From: Roseobacter sp.
GTDB lineage: Bacteria > Pseudomonadota > Alphaproteobacteria > Rhodobacterales > Rhodobacteraceae
Length of the DNA: 64,000 nt
Reading direction: 5' to 3'
NCBI GenBank assembly: GCA_002731875.1
Contig: PCCY01000011.1
Location: forward strand, 54,984 to 118,983
In this document: positions 53,273-62,957 of the stretch, one piece after another
Layout: each line of letters opens with the position of its first letter
How positions within the stretch are numbered: the stretch's first letter is position 1
Notes under the pieces: generated by a model
Told to the model about the DNA's origin: nothing
The model's database searches: none
Seen by the model: only the letters and a program-made list of their open reading frames with translations
Made by a program: the position numbers and the translations under genes

Positions 53273-53806
53273 TTACTTCTTCTTGCCTTCTTTGCGGAAG
53301 ATGAACTCACCCTTATAGCGGATGCCTTTGCCCTTGTAGGGCTCTGGTTTACGCCAAGCGCGAATGTTCGCAGCGACTTGACCAACAAGCTGTTCGTCAA
53401 TGCCTTCAACCACAATCTCGGTCTGTTTCGGTGCTGTGACTGTCACGCCGGCTGGCGGGACATAGTCAACGTCATGCGATAGACCCAGGTTCAGTTTCAA
53501 AGTGTTGCCGTTCATGGCAGCACGATAACCAACACCCTGGATCTCAAGCTCTTTCTTGAAACCGTCGCTGACGCCGGTAACCAGGTTACGCACCATGGTG
53601 CGGCTCATGCCCCACTGCTGGCGCGCGCGCTTGGATTTACCGCGTGGTGTGATGGTGACCACGTTGTCTTCAACGGTCAATGTAACGTCATCAGTGGCTT
53701 TGAAGGAACGGGTTCCCTTTGGGCCTTTGACTTCGATGGTCTGGCCGCTGACGGATGCTGAAACACCGCTTGGCAGGTCGACCGGTTTTTTACCAATACG
53801 AGACAT
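53273..53806 (-). CDS. rplF: 50S ribosomal protein L6
   Basis: A 177-residue L6 ([20 protein letters not shown] start; [38 protein letters not shown]). ATG at 53806; the frame extends further upstream but without family resemblance. Confidence 0.98.
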   Translation of the reverse strand: MSRIGKKPVDLPSGVSASVSGQTIEVKGPKGTRSFKATDDVTLTVEDNVVTITPRGKSKRARQQWGMSRTMVRNLVTGVSDGFKKELEIQGVGYRAAMNGNTLKLNLGLSHDVDYVPPAGVTVTAPKQTEIVVEGIDEQLVGQVAANIRAWRKPEPYKGKGIRYKGEFIFRKEGKKK

Positions 53807-53816
53807 TTTGCTCTCC

Positions 53817-54209
53817 TTAGAATACGGTGCAGAGCACTTCGCCGCCAACGTTGGCGTGCCGTGCATTCTGATCCGACATCACACCCTTCGGGGTGGAGAC
53901 AATCGACACACCGAGGCCCTGACGGACAACGGGAATGTCATGTACGCCCATGTAAACGCGACGACCGGGCTTGGAAACCCGCTTCAATTCACGAATTACA
54001 GGTTCGCCCTCGTAGTACTTGAGGCTGATTTCGAGTGCGGGATGGCCGTCGGCGCCCGTGACCTTTTCATAGCCACGGATGTAACCTTCGTCCGCAAGCA
54101 CATCCAGCACCCAGGCACGCAGCTTGGAGGCTGGGGTCATGACTGTGGATTTACCGCGCATCGAAGAGTTACGGATGCGTGTCAGCATATCTGCGATAGG
54201 ATCGTTCAT
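53817..54209 (-). CDS. rpsH: 30S ribosomal protein S8
   Basis: A 130-residue S8 ([40 protein letters not shown]). S8 is the usual autogenous repressor of the spc operon in E. coli; 12 bases after rpsN. Confidence 0.98.
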   Translation of the reverse strand: MNDPIADMLTRIRNSSMRGKSTVMTPASKLRAWVLDVLADEGYIRGYEKVTGADGHPALEISLKYYEGEPVIRELKRVSKPGRRVYMGVHDIPVVRQGLGVSIVSTPKGVMSDQNARHANVGGEVLCTVF

Positions 54210-54221
54210 GTGATGCGCTCC

Positions 54222-54527
54222 TTACCAGCTCGACTTGACCATGCCGGGGATTTGGCCGCTTGAGCCAAGATCCCGCAACGCGATCCGCGAAATTTTCAGT
54301 TTACGATAATAAGCGTGTGGGCGGCCTGTCAGCTGGCAGCGGTTGTGCAGACGCACAGCGCTGGAGTTGCGAGGCAGCTTTGCCAGCTTCAGGGAAGCGC
54401 GGAAACGCTCTTCCATCGGCTTGGATTCGTCGCTTACGATCTCTTTCAAGGCGGCACGCTTTGCAGCGTACTTCTTGACCAGTGCTTCGCGCTTCTTTTC
54501 GCGCTCGATCATGGATTTCTTAGCCAT
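54222..54527 (-). CDS. rpsN: 30S ribosomal protein S14, zinc-free long form
   Basis: A 101-residue S14 of the long type lacking the paired CxxC zinc motifs ([20 protein letters not shown] retains one Cys). End GMVKSSW is the family hallmark. 19 bases after rplE. Confidence 0.98.
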   Translation of the reverse strand: MAKKSMIEREKKREALVKKYAAKRAALKEIVSDESKPMEERFRASLKLAKLPRNSSAVRLHNRCQLTGRPHAYYRKLKISRIALRDLGSSGQIPGMVKSSW

Positions 54528-54546
54528 ATCTAAATCCTTCCCGCGC

Positions 54547-55110
54547 TTATGAGTTGAAGGGCATGTTGAATGCTTTCAACAATGCCTTCGCTTCAGCGTC
54601 GGTTTTCGCCGTGGTGGCGATCACGATGTCCATTCCCCAGGTTTCATCCACTTTATCAAAGTCGATTTCCGGGAACACGATGTGCTCTTTCAAGCCCATG
54701 GCATAGTTGCCACGGCCGTCGAAGCTCTTGCCGTTGATGCCGCGGAAGTCGCGGATACGAGGCATTGCAATCGTGATCAGACGATCCAGGAATTCATACA
54801 TCCGGTCACCGCGCAGGGTTACTTTCGCACCCAACGGCATTTCTTCGCGGACGCGGAAACCAGCAATGGATTTCTTGGCAATGGTTGTCATGGCCTTTTG
54901 ACCAGCAATCGTTGTCAGATCTTCCTGAGCAGATTTGGCTTTCTTGCTGTCACGGACAGCTTCAGCACCACAGCCGATGTTCAGAACGATTTTGTCCAGA
55001 CGAGGGATCTGCATTTCGTTCTTGTAGCTGAACTCTTCCTTGAGAGCGGCACGGATCGTGTCGTTGTAAACGCCCTTCAGGCGGGGTGTGTAAGTTGCGT
55101 TATCAAGCAT
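54547..55110 (-). CDS. rplE: 50S ribosomal protein L5
   Basis: A 187-residue L5, 5S rRNA-binding ([57 protein letters not shown]). Overlaps rplX by eight bases. Confidence 0.98.
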   Translation of the reverse strand: MLDNATYTPRLKGVYNDTIRAALKEEFSYKNEMQIPRLDKIVLNIGCGAEAVRDSKKAKSAQEDLTTIAGQKAMTTIAKKSIAGFRVREEMPLGAKVTLRGDRMYEFLDRLITIAMPRIRDFRGINGKSFDGRGNYAMGLKEHIVFPEIDFDKVDETWGMDIVIATTAKTDAEAKALLKAFNMPFNS

Positions 55111-55414
55111 CGATCACGTCCCCCGTGGTTTTTGCGAAGCGGACTTTCTTGTCGCCCTCAACCTTGAATCCGACACGTGTTGCTTTGCCGTTGGCATCAA
55201 CCAGCGACAGGTTGCTCAGGTCAATCGGCATCGCCTTGGGAATACGGCCGCCCTGCGACGTCTGGGACTGACGCGTGGCGCGGATTGCCATGTTGATACC
55301 ATCTACGATTGCTTTGTTGGCCTTTGGGTCAACGGACGAGATCGATCCCGTCTTGCCCTTGTCCTTGCCAGCAAGCACGATGACTTTGTCACCTTTGCGA
55401 AGTTTAGCAGCCAT
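55103..55414 (-). CDS. rplX: 50S ribosomal protein L24
   Basis: A 103-residue L24 with the KOW motif ([20 protein letters not shown]). Start shares one base with the rplN stop (TAATG). Confidence 0.98.
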   Translation of the reverse strand: MAAKLRKGDKVIVLAGKDKGKTGSISSVDPKANKAIVDGINMAIRATRQSQTSQGGRIPKAMPIDLSNLSLVDANGKATRVGFKVEGDKKVRFAKTTGDVIDA

Positions 55415-55782
55415 TACAGCACCTCCGGCGCAAGCGAAATAATCTTCATGAAGTTTTTGGCGCGCAGTTCGCGAACAACTGGTCCGAAGATACGTGTACC
55501 TACGGGCTCGTTGTTGTTGTTCAGGATTACGGCGGCGTTACGATCGAAACGGATGGCTGTGCCATCATCACGACGAACTTCCTTGGCAGTGCGAACGACG
55601 ACGGCTTTACGCACGTCACCCTTTTTCACACGACCGCGAGGGATGGCTTCCTTGACCGACACGACGATGATGTCGCCGACGGATGCGTATTTACGCTTGG
55701 AACCACCCAGTACCTTGATGCACTGAACACGGCGCGCGCCGCTGTTGTCAGCAACATCCAGGTTGGTCTGCATCTGGATCAT
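55414..55782 (-). CDS. rplN: 50S ribosomal protein L14
   Basis: A 122-residue L14 ([42 protein letters not shown]). Follows rpsQ after a 154-base spacer that contains a CTGGGG/CCCCAG stem (55801-55829) and GCTGATAATCAGC. Confidence 0.98.
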   Translation of the reverse strand: MIQMQTNLDVADNSGARRVQCIKVLGGSKRKYASVGDIIVVSVKEAIPRGRVKKGDVRKAVVVRTAKEVRRDDGTAIRFDRNAAVILNNNNEPVGTRIFGPVVRELRAKNFMKIISLAPEVL

Positions 55783-55936
55783 TTGGTTTCTCCCGACCTT
55801 CTGGGGGGCGATGCGTGCCCGTACCCCAGGGTTTCGATTATATTGGTCAGCTGATAATCAGCTTCTCGTCCGTGCCTTTGACCCCTCTCCCCGCTAGAGT
55901 CAAGGGAAAGAGGTATCGGCGCGTCCAAGTTGTACC

Positions 55937-56176
55937 TTAAGCCTCGGCGGCTTGCAGTACTTCCCAACGCTTGGTTTTCGACTTTGGTGCACATTCGATG
56001 ATGCGAACGCTGTCGCCCACTTTGAATGTGTTGTTCTCATCGTGCGCCCGGTATTTCTTGGACTTACGGATGGTTTTCTTCAGAACCGGGTGTGTAAAGC
56101 GACGCTCTACGGAAACGGTTACTGTTTGCTCGTTGGCATCGCTTGTCACGGTGCCTGTCAGGATACGTTTGGGCAT
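55937..56176 (-). CDS. rpsQ: 30S ribosomal protein S17
   Basis: A 79-residue S17 ([40 protein letters not shown]). 15 bases after rpmC. Confidence 0.98.
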   Translation of the reverse strand: MPKRILTGTVTSDANEQTVTVSVERRFTHPVLKKTIRKSKKYRAHDENNTFKVGDSVRIIECAPKSKTKRWEVLQAAEA

Positions 56177-56191
56177 ACTCTCAGGCTCCTA

Positions 56192-56398
56192 TTATTCAGC
56201 AGAAGCCGCAGCAACGGCTTTCTGATTGAGAACGGTTTTAACACGTGCGACGTCACGCTTGACGGTCTTCAAACGCGCAGGGTTTTCCAACTGGCCGGTG
56301 GCTTGCTGAAAGCGCAGGTTGAAGGATTCTTTTTTCAGGTTAACAAGCTCATCGCGGAGTTGATCCGGCGTCTTGTCGTGCAGTTCCTTGGCGTTCAT
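56192..56398 (-). CDS. rpmC: 50S ribosomal protein L29
   Basis: A 68-residue L29 ([40 protein letters not shown]). It begins a new unit because rplP, its usual upstream neighbour, lies 1.5 kb away behind a terminator. A weak candidate -10 (TATAGA, 56476-56481, minus strand) lies upstream. Confidence 0.97.
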   Translation of the reverse strand: MNAKELHDKTPDQLRDELVNLKKESFNLRFQQATGQLENPARLKTVKRDVARVKTVLNQKAVAAASAE

Positions 56399-56559
56399 CG
56401 CCTGTTCCTTTCGACATCACCAGTAGGCCCCTTATGGGTGACCATGATTCTGGTGGAGTTCATGTGAAAGGTTCCTCTATAGCCGTAGCACACGAATGGC
56501 AAGTAACCTTTGCGCAAAACCTATCGCCACCCTGTCCCGCCTCCTGTAAGAGATGCCAC

Positions 56560-57180
56560 ATGTCACAAATAGATTCCCTTTTCGTCACCCGCCTGTACCG
56601 CGCGCCCTTGTCCGAACACGGCAAGCCCGTCGATCCGTCGGAGCTTGAGGCCGCGTGCCTGTCCATCGCCGAAGATGACGAGGCCGGACAGGAATGGTGC
56701 GACCAAAACGATTTCCCCGGCTATACAAGCTATGCGTCGCTTACCGACCTACCTTGGCGCTTTCCCATCTTCAAGACGGTGAAAAAGTCGCTGGACAAAC
56801 ACGTCCAAGCCTTTGCCAAGGACTTGGCATTTGATCTGGACGGTCGAAAGTTGAAGCTAGAGGACATCTGGATAAACATCCTTCCCGAAGGCGGTATCCA
56901 CACCGCGCATATTCACCCGCATTCGGTAATTTCCGGCACGACCTATGTGGCGATGCCCGAAGGCACCAGTGCGCTCAAGTTCGAAGACCCGCGCCTGCCG
57001 ATGATGATGGCAGCCCCCGGCCGTTTGAAAGACGCTCCGCAAGAAATGCGTCAGTTCGTCTATGCCAAGCCGGTCGTCGGGGATGTGTTGCTGTGGGAAA
57101 GCTGGCTGCGCCACGAAGTACCGATGAACATGGCCGAAGAGGACCGCATCTCGGTGTCGTTCAACTACGCCTGGGGTTAA
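56560..57180 (+). CDS. TIGR02466-family putative 2OG-Fe(II) oxygenase
   Basis: A 206-residue protein on the strand opposite to the ribosomal genes. The family is annotated as a probable 2-oxoglutarate/Fe(II) oxygenase; possible iron ligands are His and Asp/His in EGGIHTAHIHPHS and the late His in LRHEVPMNM, with the strand RISVSFNYAWG. ATG at 56560. It lies between rpmC and rplP, divergent from rpmC and convergent with a 70-residue gene. Whether it hydroxylates a ribosomal protein is unknown. Confidence 0.87.
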   Translation: MSQIDSLFVTRLYRAPLSEHGKPVDPSELEAACLSIAEDDEAGQEWCDQNDFPGYTSYASLTDLPWRFPIFKTVKKSLDKHVQAFAKDLAFDLDGRKLKLEDIWINILPEGGIHTAHIHPHSVISGTTYVAMPEGTSALKFEDPRLPMMMAAPGRLKDAPQEMRQFVYAKPVVGDVLLWESWLRHEVPMNMAEEDRISVSFNYAWG

Positions 57181-57182
57181 CC

Positions 57183-57389
57183 CCGTTTGGGCGGCGTTGC
57201 CTTGCGCGCCGCCTCTTGCTCTTTGATCGCGGCCTTTTCCTCTTTGGTCAGCTTATTGCCCCACTGATTGTTGGATAGACCCAGATCATCCGGCATCGGC
57301 TTGGTCTTGCCCTTCTTGATGGTGCCACCTTTGTTAAGGAACTGTTGAATGAGATCTTGGTCGGTGGTGGGCTTAGGCACTTGTTTCAT
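57183..57389 (-). CDS. Small basic protein, unknown function
   Basis: About 68-70 residues, very basic and polar: TTDQDLIQQFLNKGGTIKKG, LSNNQWGNKLTKEEKAAIKE and the end ATPPKRG. Start ATG at 57389. The stop lies at the end of the convergent oxygenase gene. Similar small proteins occur in roseobacters; no function known to me. High Lys content would suit nucleic acid or ribosome binding, which is inference. Confidence 0.7.
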
Positions 57390-57797
57390 GGGGGTGACCT
57401 TTGTCTGGGGGGTGGTCTTCCCATCACCTTAGACCCACTGACCTGCCTTGGCCAGTAAGCGCGACAGCCTGCTCGGTTCGTCGCGGCCCGATCAAAGGGT
57501 GAGTGAAAAAGTCTTCCTCGGCACGCCGACGTCCAGAACTCTGACTTTTGAAACGGCAATGGCAGTTTCAGAAGGAAAACGCTCGACCATTTAGTTTGAT
57601 CGAAAGCCCCCGCATGTCTCGAACAACCCGCTTTGGGCATTGGACTATCTTCGCACGCTTTATTCGCACCCCATAGGTCACGCCGTTTGAGAAGGCTTGT
57701 CGTGCTATTTTTGAAAGCCACAATTTTTCAAGTTCAAGATAACCCCTGAAAATTGGCGTTCATAAACTTCGACTGCTTTTTCCGTATAAAAGTAGAA
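57390..57797. other. Gene-free stretch between the 70-residue gene and the rplP terminator
   Basis: About 400 bases. A minus-strand frame spans much of it but has no binding site or family resemblance. It probably holds the promoter of the 70-residue gene. Confidence 0.5.
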
Positions 57798-57826
57798 ACC
57801 CCCCCGCTGATCACTCAGCGGGGGGT
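57798..57826 (-). terminator. Terminator after rplP
   Basis: ACCCCCCCGCTGA and TCAGCGGGGGGT form a strong GC stem (loop TCAC, one bulged C); T-rich tails on both strands (TCTTTTT on plus, TTTCTACTTTT on minus). It ends the rplB-to-rplP transcript 83 bases after rplP. Confidence 0.85.
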
Positions 57827-57908
57827 CTTTTTCGCCGGGACGGGACAGGCAGTTCTTTGAACTATCTCGGTTCCGTGACAACTGTTCCGGCTTTGGCCGG
57901 AGCGTTGG

Positions 57909-58322
57909 TTACCAGTCCTCGCGGACCACTACCCGTGTTTTGATTGGCAGCTTCATCGCGGCCAGACGCAGGGCTTCGTGCGCAACGTCTTCACCGACAC
58001 CGTCGATTTCGAACATCACACGGCCCGGCTTCACGCGGCATGCCCAGTAATCAACGGAACCTTTACCTTTACCCATACGGACTTCGGTAGGCTTCGATGT
58101 GACTGGCAGATCCGGGAAAATCCGAATCCAGACACGACCTTGACGCTTCATGTGACGCGTCATGGCACGACGTGCGGCTTCGATCTGACGTGCTGTAACC
58201 CGCTCGGGCTCCAACGCTTTCAGGCCAAATGTACCAAAGTTCAGGTCAGACCCGCCCTTTGCCAGACCCTTGATCTTGCCTTTGTGCTGCTTGCGGAATT
58301 TCGTACGCTTTGGTTGTAGCAT
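57909..58322 (-). CDS. rplP: 50S ribosomal protein L16
   Basis: A 137-residue L16 ([40 protein letters not shown]; the modified-Arg region [18 protein letters not shown]). Normally followed directly by rpmC, but not here. Confidence 0.98.
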   Translation of the reverse strand: MLQPKRTKFRKQHKGKIKGLAKGGSDLNFGTFGLKALEPERVTARQIEAARRAMTRHMKRQGRVWIRIFPDLPVTSKPTEVRMGKGKGSVDYWACRVKPGRVMFEIDGVGEDVAHEALRLAAMKLPIKTRVVVREDW

Positions 58323-58335
58323 CTTTCATTCCCCC

Positions 58336-59043
58336 TTAGCGACGACCGCCGGCACCGCGTGGTGCTGGGCCGTCTTGCATTTCTTGTGCCTTGCGGTCAC
58401 GCGCAGCCGGGTCATGTTCCATGATCTCGCCTTTGAAGATCCAGGTCTTGATCCCGATGATGCCGTAAGCAGTTGACGCTTCAACGTGCGCATAATCGAT
58501 GTCGGCACGCAGAGTGTGAAGCGGCACGCGGCCTTCACGGTACCATTCGGTACGCGCGATTTCTGCACCACCCAGACGGCCAGCAACGTTTACACGGATA
58601 CCAAGGGCACCCATACGCATGGCGTTCTGAACCGCACGCTTCATGGCGCGACGGAAAGAGACCCGGCGTTCCAGCTGCTGTGCGATGGATTCACCAACAA
58701 GGGCTGCGTCCAGTTCTGGCTTGCGAACTTCAACGATGTTGAGGTGCAGGTCAGACTTGGTGATCTTGGCGATTTTCTGACGCAGACCTTCGATGTCTGC
58801 ACCTTTTTTACCAATGATCACACCCGGGCGTGCTGTGTGGATCGTGACGCGGCACTTCTTGTGTGGGCGTTCGATGATCACACGGGCTATACCGGCCTGT
58901 GCACATTCTTTCTTGATGAAGGCACGGATGGCAAGGTCTTCGAGAAGAAGATCACCATAATCCTTCGTATCGGCGTACCAGCGGCTGTCCCAGGTGCGGT
59001 TGACCTGAAGACGCATACCGATCGGGTTAACTTTATTACCCAT
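58336..59043 (-). CDS. rpsC: 30S ribosomal protein S3
   Basis: A 235-residue S3 with the KH domain ([18 protein letters not shown]) and the C-terminal [20 protein letters not shown] tail. Shares one base with rplV. Confidence 0.98.
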   Translation of the reverse strand: MGNKVNPIGMRLQVNRTWDSRWYADTKDYGDLLLEDLAIRAFIKKECAQAGIARVIIERPHKKCRVTIHTARPGVIIGKKGADIEGLRQKIAKITKSDLHLNIVEVRKPELDAALVGESIAQQLERRVSFRRAMKRAVQNAMRMGALGIRVNVAGRLGGAEIARTEWYREGRVPLHTLRADIDYAHVEASTAYGIIGIKTWIFKGEIMEHDPAARDRKAQEMQDGPAPRGAGGRR

Positions 59044-59423
59044 TATGCTTGCTCCTCAACTTGACGCACGACGATCGTGATTTCCGAAAACGGCTTGATG
59101 ATCTTGCCGAAACGGCCACGCGCACGTGGACGACCACGCTTCATGATCAGGTTCTTGCCAACGTAAGCTTCGGCAACGACCAGTTCATCCACGTCAAGGT
59201 TGTGGTTGTTTTCGCCGTTCGCAATGGCGGACTGAAGACACTTCTTCACATCCTGTGCGACCCGCTTTTTCGAGAAGGTCAGGTCCGTCAGGGCCTTTTC
59301 TACCTTCTTGCCACGGATCATTGCGGCGACGAGGTTCAGTTTCTGCGGGCTTGTGCGAAGCATGCGCAGTTTTGCACGGGCTTCGTTGTCGGCCACGCGG
59401 CGGGGATTTTTATCCTTGCTCAT
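59043..59423 (-). CDS. rplV: 50S ribosomal protein L22
   Basis: A 126-residue L22 ([40 protein letters not shown], the exit-tunnel loop). 3 bases after rpsS. Confidence 0.98.
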   Translation of the reverse strand: MSKDKNPRRVADNEARAKLRMLRTSPQKLNLVAAMIRGKKVEKALTDLTFSKKRVAQDVKKCLQSAIANGENNHNLDVDELVVAEAYVGKNLIMKRGRPRARGRFGKIIKPFSEITIVVRQVEEQA

Positions 59424-59426
59424 GGC

Positions 59427-59705
59427 TTATTTCCGCTTCGCTTTTTTGTCGGCTGCGTGACCATAATAGGTGCGAGTTGGCGAATATTCACCAAACTTCT
59501 GACCGATCATTTCTTCGCTGACGTTTACTGGGATATGCTTGTGACCATTGTACACACCGAACGTCAGGCCAACAAACTGTGGCAGGATCGTTGAACGGCG
59601 CGACCAGATCTTGATCACTTCGCTGCGACCGCTTTCGCGGGAGGCTTCGGCCTTCTTGAGGACATAAGAGTCAACAAAAGGACCTTTCCATACTGAACGA
59701 GACAT
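59427..59705 (-). CDS. rpsS: 30S ribosomal protein S19
   Basis: A 92-residue S19 ([47 protein letters not shown]-like [10 protein letters not shown]). 3 bases after rplB. Confidence 0.98.
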   Translation of the reverse strand: MSRSVWKGPFVDSYVLKKAEASRESGRSEVIKIWSRRSTILPQFVGLTFGVYNGHKHIPVNVSEEMIGQKFGEYSPTRTYYGHAADKKAKRK

Positions 59706-59708
59706 CTA

Positions 59709-60551
59709 TTAACGCCCCTTCTTCTTGGCGTGGCGCGAGCGTAGGATAAGCTTGCTGGACGCTTTGTTCTTGTTCCGGGTTTTTGCACCCTTAGTCGGCT
59801 TGCCCCAAGGCGTAACAGGGTGGCGACCACCCGATGTACGGCCTTCACCACCACCATGTGGGTGATCGATCGGGTTCATAACAACACCACGTACCGAAGG
59901 GCGGATGCCCTTGTGACGCATGCGGCCCGCTTTACCGTAATTCTGGTTGGAGTTGTCAGGGTTCGATACGGCACCAACGGTGGCCATACATTCCTGACGC
60001 ACCAGACGCAGTTCGCCCGAGGACAAACGGATCTGAGCGTATCCACCATCACGGCCTACGAACTGTGCATAGGTACCGGCGGCGCGTGCGATCTGGCCGC
60101 CCTTGCCTGGCTTCATTTCGATGTTGTGAACGATTGTACCGATAGGCATGCCCGAGAATGGCATAGCGTTACCAGGCTTGATATCGGCCTTGGCCGAAGC
60201 AATGACCTTGTCGCCGACAGCAATACGCTGCGGTGCAAGGATGTATGCCTGTTCGCCATCTTCGTACTGGATCAGTGCGATGAATGCGGTCCGGTTAGGG
60301 TCATATTCGATCCGTGCGACAACCGCGGACATGTCCAGCTTGTTGCGCTTGAAATCGACGATACGGTAAAGGCGCTTTGCCCCACCGCCTGTGCGACGCA
60401 TTGTGATCCGTCCGGTGTTGTTCCGTCCGCCCGATTTGCTAAGACCCTCTGTGAGGGCCTTGACTGGGCGACCTTTCCAAAGCTCCGAACGGTCGATCAG
60501 TACCAGCCCGCGCTGGCCTGGCGTCGTCGGTTTATACGACTTGAGTGCCAT
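59709..60551 (-). CDS. rplB: 50S ribosomal protein L2
   Basis: A 280-residue L2, near the peptidyl transferase centre. [20 protein letters not shown] and the [20 protein letters not shown] active loop with the conserved His are present. First gene of its own unit; the DUF1206 gene intervenes between it and rplW. Confidence 0.98.
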   Translation of the reverse strand: MALKSYKPTTPGQRGLVLIDRSELWKGRPVKALTEGLSKSGGRNNTGRITMRRTGGGAKRLYRIVDFKRNKLDMSAVVARIEYDPNRTAFIALIQYEDGEQAYILAPQRIAVGDKVIASAKADIKPGNAMPFSGMPIGTIVHNIEMKPGKGGQIARAAGTYAQFVGRDGGYAQIRLSSGELRLVRQECMATVGAVSNPDNSNQNYGKAGRMRHKGIRPSVRGVVMNPIDHPHGGGEGRTSGGRHPVTPWGKPTKGAKTRNKNKASSKLILRSRHAKKKGR

Positions 60552-60713
60552 GTTCTCTGTCTTCCGTTTTGCTTGGCCCCGACGTCGCTGTGATGACGCC
60601 GAGATGGTTATAGGGCCCCGAAGGTCCCAAATTATATTGATACGGGCGGATTATCGTCTGCCCCATCAGCGCGCGTCAGGCCGACATGATCGACCGTACC
60701 GCAAAACAACACA

Positions 60714-60733
60714 GCCCCGGACGAATCCGGGGC
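60714..60733 (-). terminator. Hairpin, DUF1206 terminator or rplB attenuator
   Basis: GCCCCGGA and TCCGGGGC form a perfect stem around CGAA; on the minus strand TGTGTTGTTTTG follows. It would end DUF1206 transcripts but lies just downstream of the candidate rplB promoter, so it could also attenuate rplB. Confidence 0.7.
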
Positions 60734-60747
60734 GATGCCGATGGGGT

Positions 60748-60776
60748 CGTTTAGGGGAGGATGAGGCAAGCGTCAA
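60748..60776 (-). promoter_or_regulatory. Candidate promoter of the rplB unit
   Basis: On the minus strand TTGACG, 17 bases, TAAACG, 197 bases before rplB. Same -35 and spacing as the rpsM candidate promoter. Confidence 0.45.
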
Positions 60777-60885
60777 GGCGCTAGGCCGCATTAATCGCTG
60801 CGCACGGCCCGTTCGTGCAATACCCCGCCGTGAATGCCCGCTATCGCGCTGTCCAAAGCCACTGTACCGCAGTCTCACTGCACGC

Positions 60886-61776
60886 CTATGACGCCAGTTG
60901 CCGCACCTTGTATGCCATGCTTTCGACAGATGGGTCGGCAGCTTTTGGGATAATCCGGTAGAACGCGTTCACCATACAAAACAGAGCAAACCCCAACAGA
61001 CCGATACAAAGCAAAATTACCAGGATATTCCCGAATGCCTGGTCTTTGAGCCAATCAAACGCAGTACCAAGGCCCCCGGCCCCCGACGAATTGGAGCTTA
61101 GTCCGGAATACGCGATCAGACCGCCGATGATCATCACCGCCGCGCCTTGCGCTGCCAGGCCCGCCCTCAACAGAAAGTTCCAGTGCATCGTAAAATGGTT
61201 GGCCTGAAGGTGGTCACGGTAGTTCTGCGATATTGCCTTGTAAAAATAGTATATGCCCGTCGCGACAGTGAGCAGACCAGCGATAGTCACTACCCAGGAA
61301 CCCAACGTGCTTTGCATGAAATCAGACAGGAGTTTCTGCCCCTGAGATCCGGACGAAGCATATCCCAAAGCGGTGATTGCGATAACCCCAATCGCCGCGT
61401 GTACAACCCCGGTGACCACCATACCAATTCGGGCGATGATACCTTTTGCCGACGTGCCGTAAGCCTCCAGATCCCAGAAGCTGTCAATCAGGCGCCATAC
61501 GGCATAGGCGAAAAGCCCTACGGCGATTGCGATTATCGTTATTAACCCAACTGGACCATCCAAAGCCTGCATGGCCGATTTGGTGCCTTCGGCCTCACCG
61601 CCTTTGAAGATGGACCAAAGCGACACGCCGGCAACAACCAGATAAACCAGAGAGCGGCCTGCGTATCCCGCCCGCATGATCGGCACGGCCCAGGCAAAGT
61701 CCTGCGGATCAACATCGTCAAGGTTCTTGGCATGCTTGAATCGGGAGGCGGCTGCATTGCGGTCGGTTTTTGTCAT
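60886..61776 (-). CDS. DUF1206 membrane protein
   Basis: A 296-residue integral membrane protein with about six helices in three repeated two-helix units (GYAGRSLVYLVVAGVSLW, IARIGMVVTGVVHAAIGVIA, LLRAGLAAQGAAVMIIGGLI), the DUF1206 pattern. The N-terminal cytoplasmic region is charged. Function unknown. It is placed between rplW and rplB on the same strand, with terminator hairpins on both sides, so it appears as an independent passenger in the S10 operon. Confidence 0.88.
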   Translation of the reverse strand: MTKTDRNAAASRFKHAKNLDDVDPQDFAWAVPIMRAGYAGRSLVYLVVAGVSLWSIFKGGEAEGTKSAMQALDGPVGLITIIAIAVGLFAYAVWRLIDSFWDLEAYGTSAKGIIARIGMVVTGVVHAAIGVIAITALGYASSGSQGQKLLSDFMQSTLGSWVVTIAGLLTVATGIYYFYKAISQNYRDHLQANHFTMHWNFLLRAGLAAQGAAVMIIGGLIAYSGLSSNSSGAGGLGTAFDWLKDQAFGNILVILLCIGLLGFALFCMVNAFYRIIPKAADPSVESMAYKVRQLAS

Positions 61777-61992
61777 CGTTCGCCCTATCTGGAAAAGCCG
61801 ACCAGTACCAACGGGCCCTTAGGTGACGCCGCAGTCTCAAGTCACAAGTTCGTTTTTAGCAAACGCAGTTTTGCCATGAATGGTTCCCCATACTTTGGAT
61901 ATAGCTCGTGTAAATGAAACCGCGGCTGCGTCTGCGCCGGTGCGCGACGCGAGGGCGGTGCATTGATTACCGTAGACACACCAAAACGAAAA

Positions 61993-62021
61993 AAGGCCCC
62001 CCGCATGTTGCGAAGGGCCTT
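61993..62021 (-). terminator. Terminator after rplW
   Basis: AAGGCCC pairs with GGGCCTT; on the minus strand the stem is followed by TTTTTTCGTTTTGG. It ends the rpsJ-rplC-rplD-rplW transcript about 26 bases after rplW. Confidence 0.88.
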
Positions 62022-62046
62022 CTAATTCGGTTGAACCAGGGTTGGT

Positions 62047-62343
62047 TTACAGCCCGGTGCTCACGTCGATGGAGTTACCCTCTTCGAGCGTGACATAAGC
62101 CTTTTTGACGTCTTTCCGACGGCCCATCTGACCACGGAAACGCTTTGCCTTACCCTTGGTGATGGAGGTGTTCACAGCCTTCACCTTTACGCCAAAGAGA
62201 GCCTCGACAGCTTCTTTGATCATGGGCTTGTTGCTCGCCATCGTGACTTCGAAAACGACGGCGTTGTGTTCAGACGCCATTGTCGCTTTTTCGGTGATGA
62301 TCGGCTTGCGGATCACATCGTAATGTTGGTGCTTGGTGCTCAT
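62047..62343 (-). CDS. rplW: 50S ribosomal protein L23
   Basis: A 98-residue L23 ([40 protein letters not shown]), docking site for trigger factor and SRP at the tunnel exit. Overlaps rplD by four bases. Confidence 0.98.
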   Translation of the reverse strand: MSTKHQHYDVIRKPIITEKATMASEHNAVVFEVTMASNKPMIKEAVEALFGVKVKAVNTSITKGKAKRFRGQMGRRKDVKKAYVTLEEGNSIDVSTGL

Positions 62344-62957
62344 TTCAAACGGGCCTCCAGTGCTTCGATCCCCGCCTTGGTGATAACAAGTGTATCACGC
62401 TTGAGGATGTCATAGACGTTTGCACCCATCGTTGGCAGGATATCCAGCCCTTCGATGTTGCGCGCGGCTTGCAAGAAGTTTTCGTTCACAGACGCGCCGT
62501 CAATGATCAAAGCGCGTTTCCAGCCGAGGTTTTTAACCTGCTTGGCCAGTGCTGCGGTTTTCCCATCGGATGTAACATCGTCGATGATAACCAGGTTGCC
62601 GGTCTTTGCCTTCGAAGACAAAGCGTGGCGCAGACCCAGTTTGCGGAACTTCTTGGTCAGTTCATGGCCGTGGCTACGTGGGGTTGGACCCTTGTAGATA
62701 CCACCCGAACGGAAGATCGGTGCAGAACGTGCGCCGTGGCGTGCGCCGCCGGTGCCTTTCTGGCGATAGATCTTCTTGGTCGAATAGCTGACCTCGGACC
62801 GTGTCTTGACCTTGTGCGTACCCTGCTGCGCGTTGTTACGCTGCCAGCGGACGACACGGTGCAGAATGTCAGCGCGTGGCTCAAGACCGAACAGGGCCTC
62901 GTCCAGGTCTACCGAACCGGCTGCGCCGCCGTCGAGTTTGATGACATCAAGTTTCAT
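62340..62957 (-). CDS. rplD: 50S ribosomal protein L4
   Basis: A 205-residue L4 ([42 protein letters not shown]). In E. coli L4 represses the S10 operon; whether it does so here, where the operon is split, is unknown. Overlaps rplC by four bases. Confidence 0.98.
   Translation of the reverse strand: MKLDVIKLDGGAAGSVDLDEALFGLEPRADILHRVVRWQRNNAQQGTHKVKTRSEVSYSTKKIYRQKGTGGARHGARSAPIFRSGGIYKGPTPRSHGHELTKKFRKLGLRHALSSKAKTGNLVIIDDVTSDGKTAALAKQVKNLGWKRALIIDGASVNENFLQAARNIEGLDILPTMGANVYDILKRDTLVITKAGIEALEARLK

Larger units (their letters stand above)
60552..60885. other. Leader region of the rplB unit
   Basis: 334 bases with a candidate promoter (60748-60776) and an eight-pair tetraloop hairpin (60714-60733). 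The remaining sequence, about 150 bases of rplB leader, shows no gene. Confidence 0.5.

Noticed and set aside
55779..55994. 71-codon minus-strand frame between rplN and rpsQ
   Set aside because: Overlaps rpsQ in another frame and has no conserved features.
57386..57721. 111-codon minus-strand open frame between rplP and the 70-residue gene
   Set aside because: No binding site, odd composition rich in Arg, Ser and Trp, no domain resemblance; probably chance in a GC-rich spacer.
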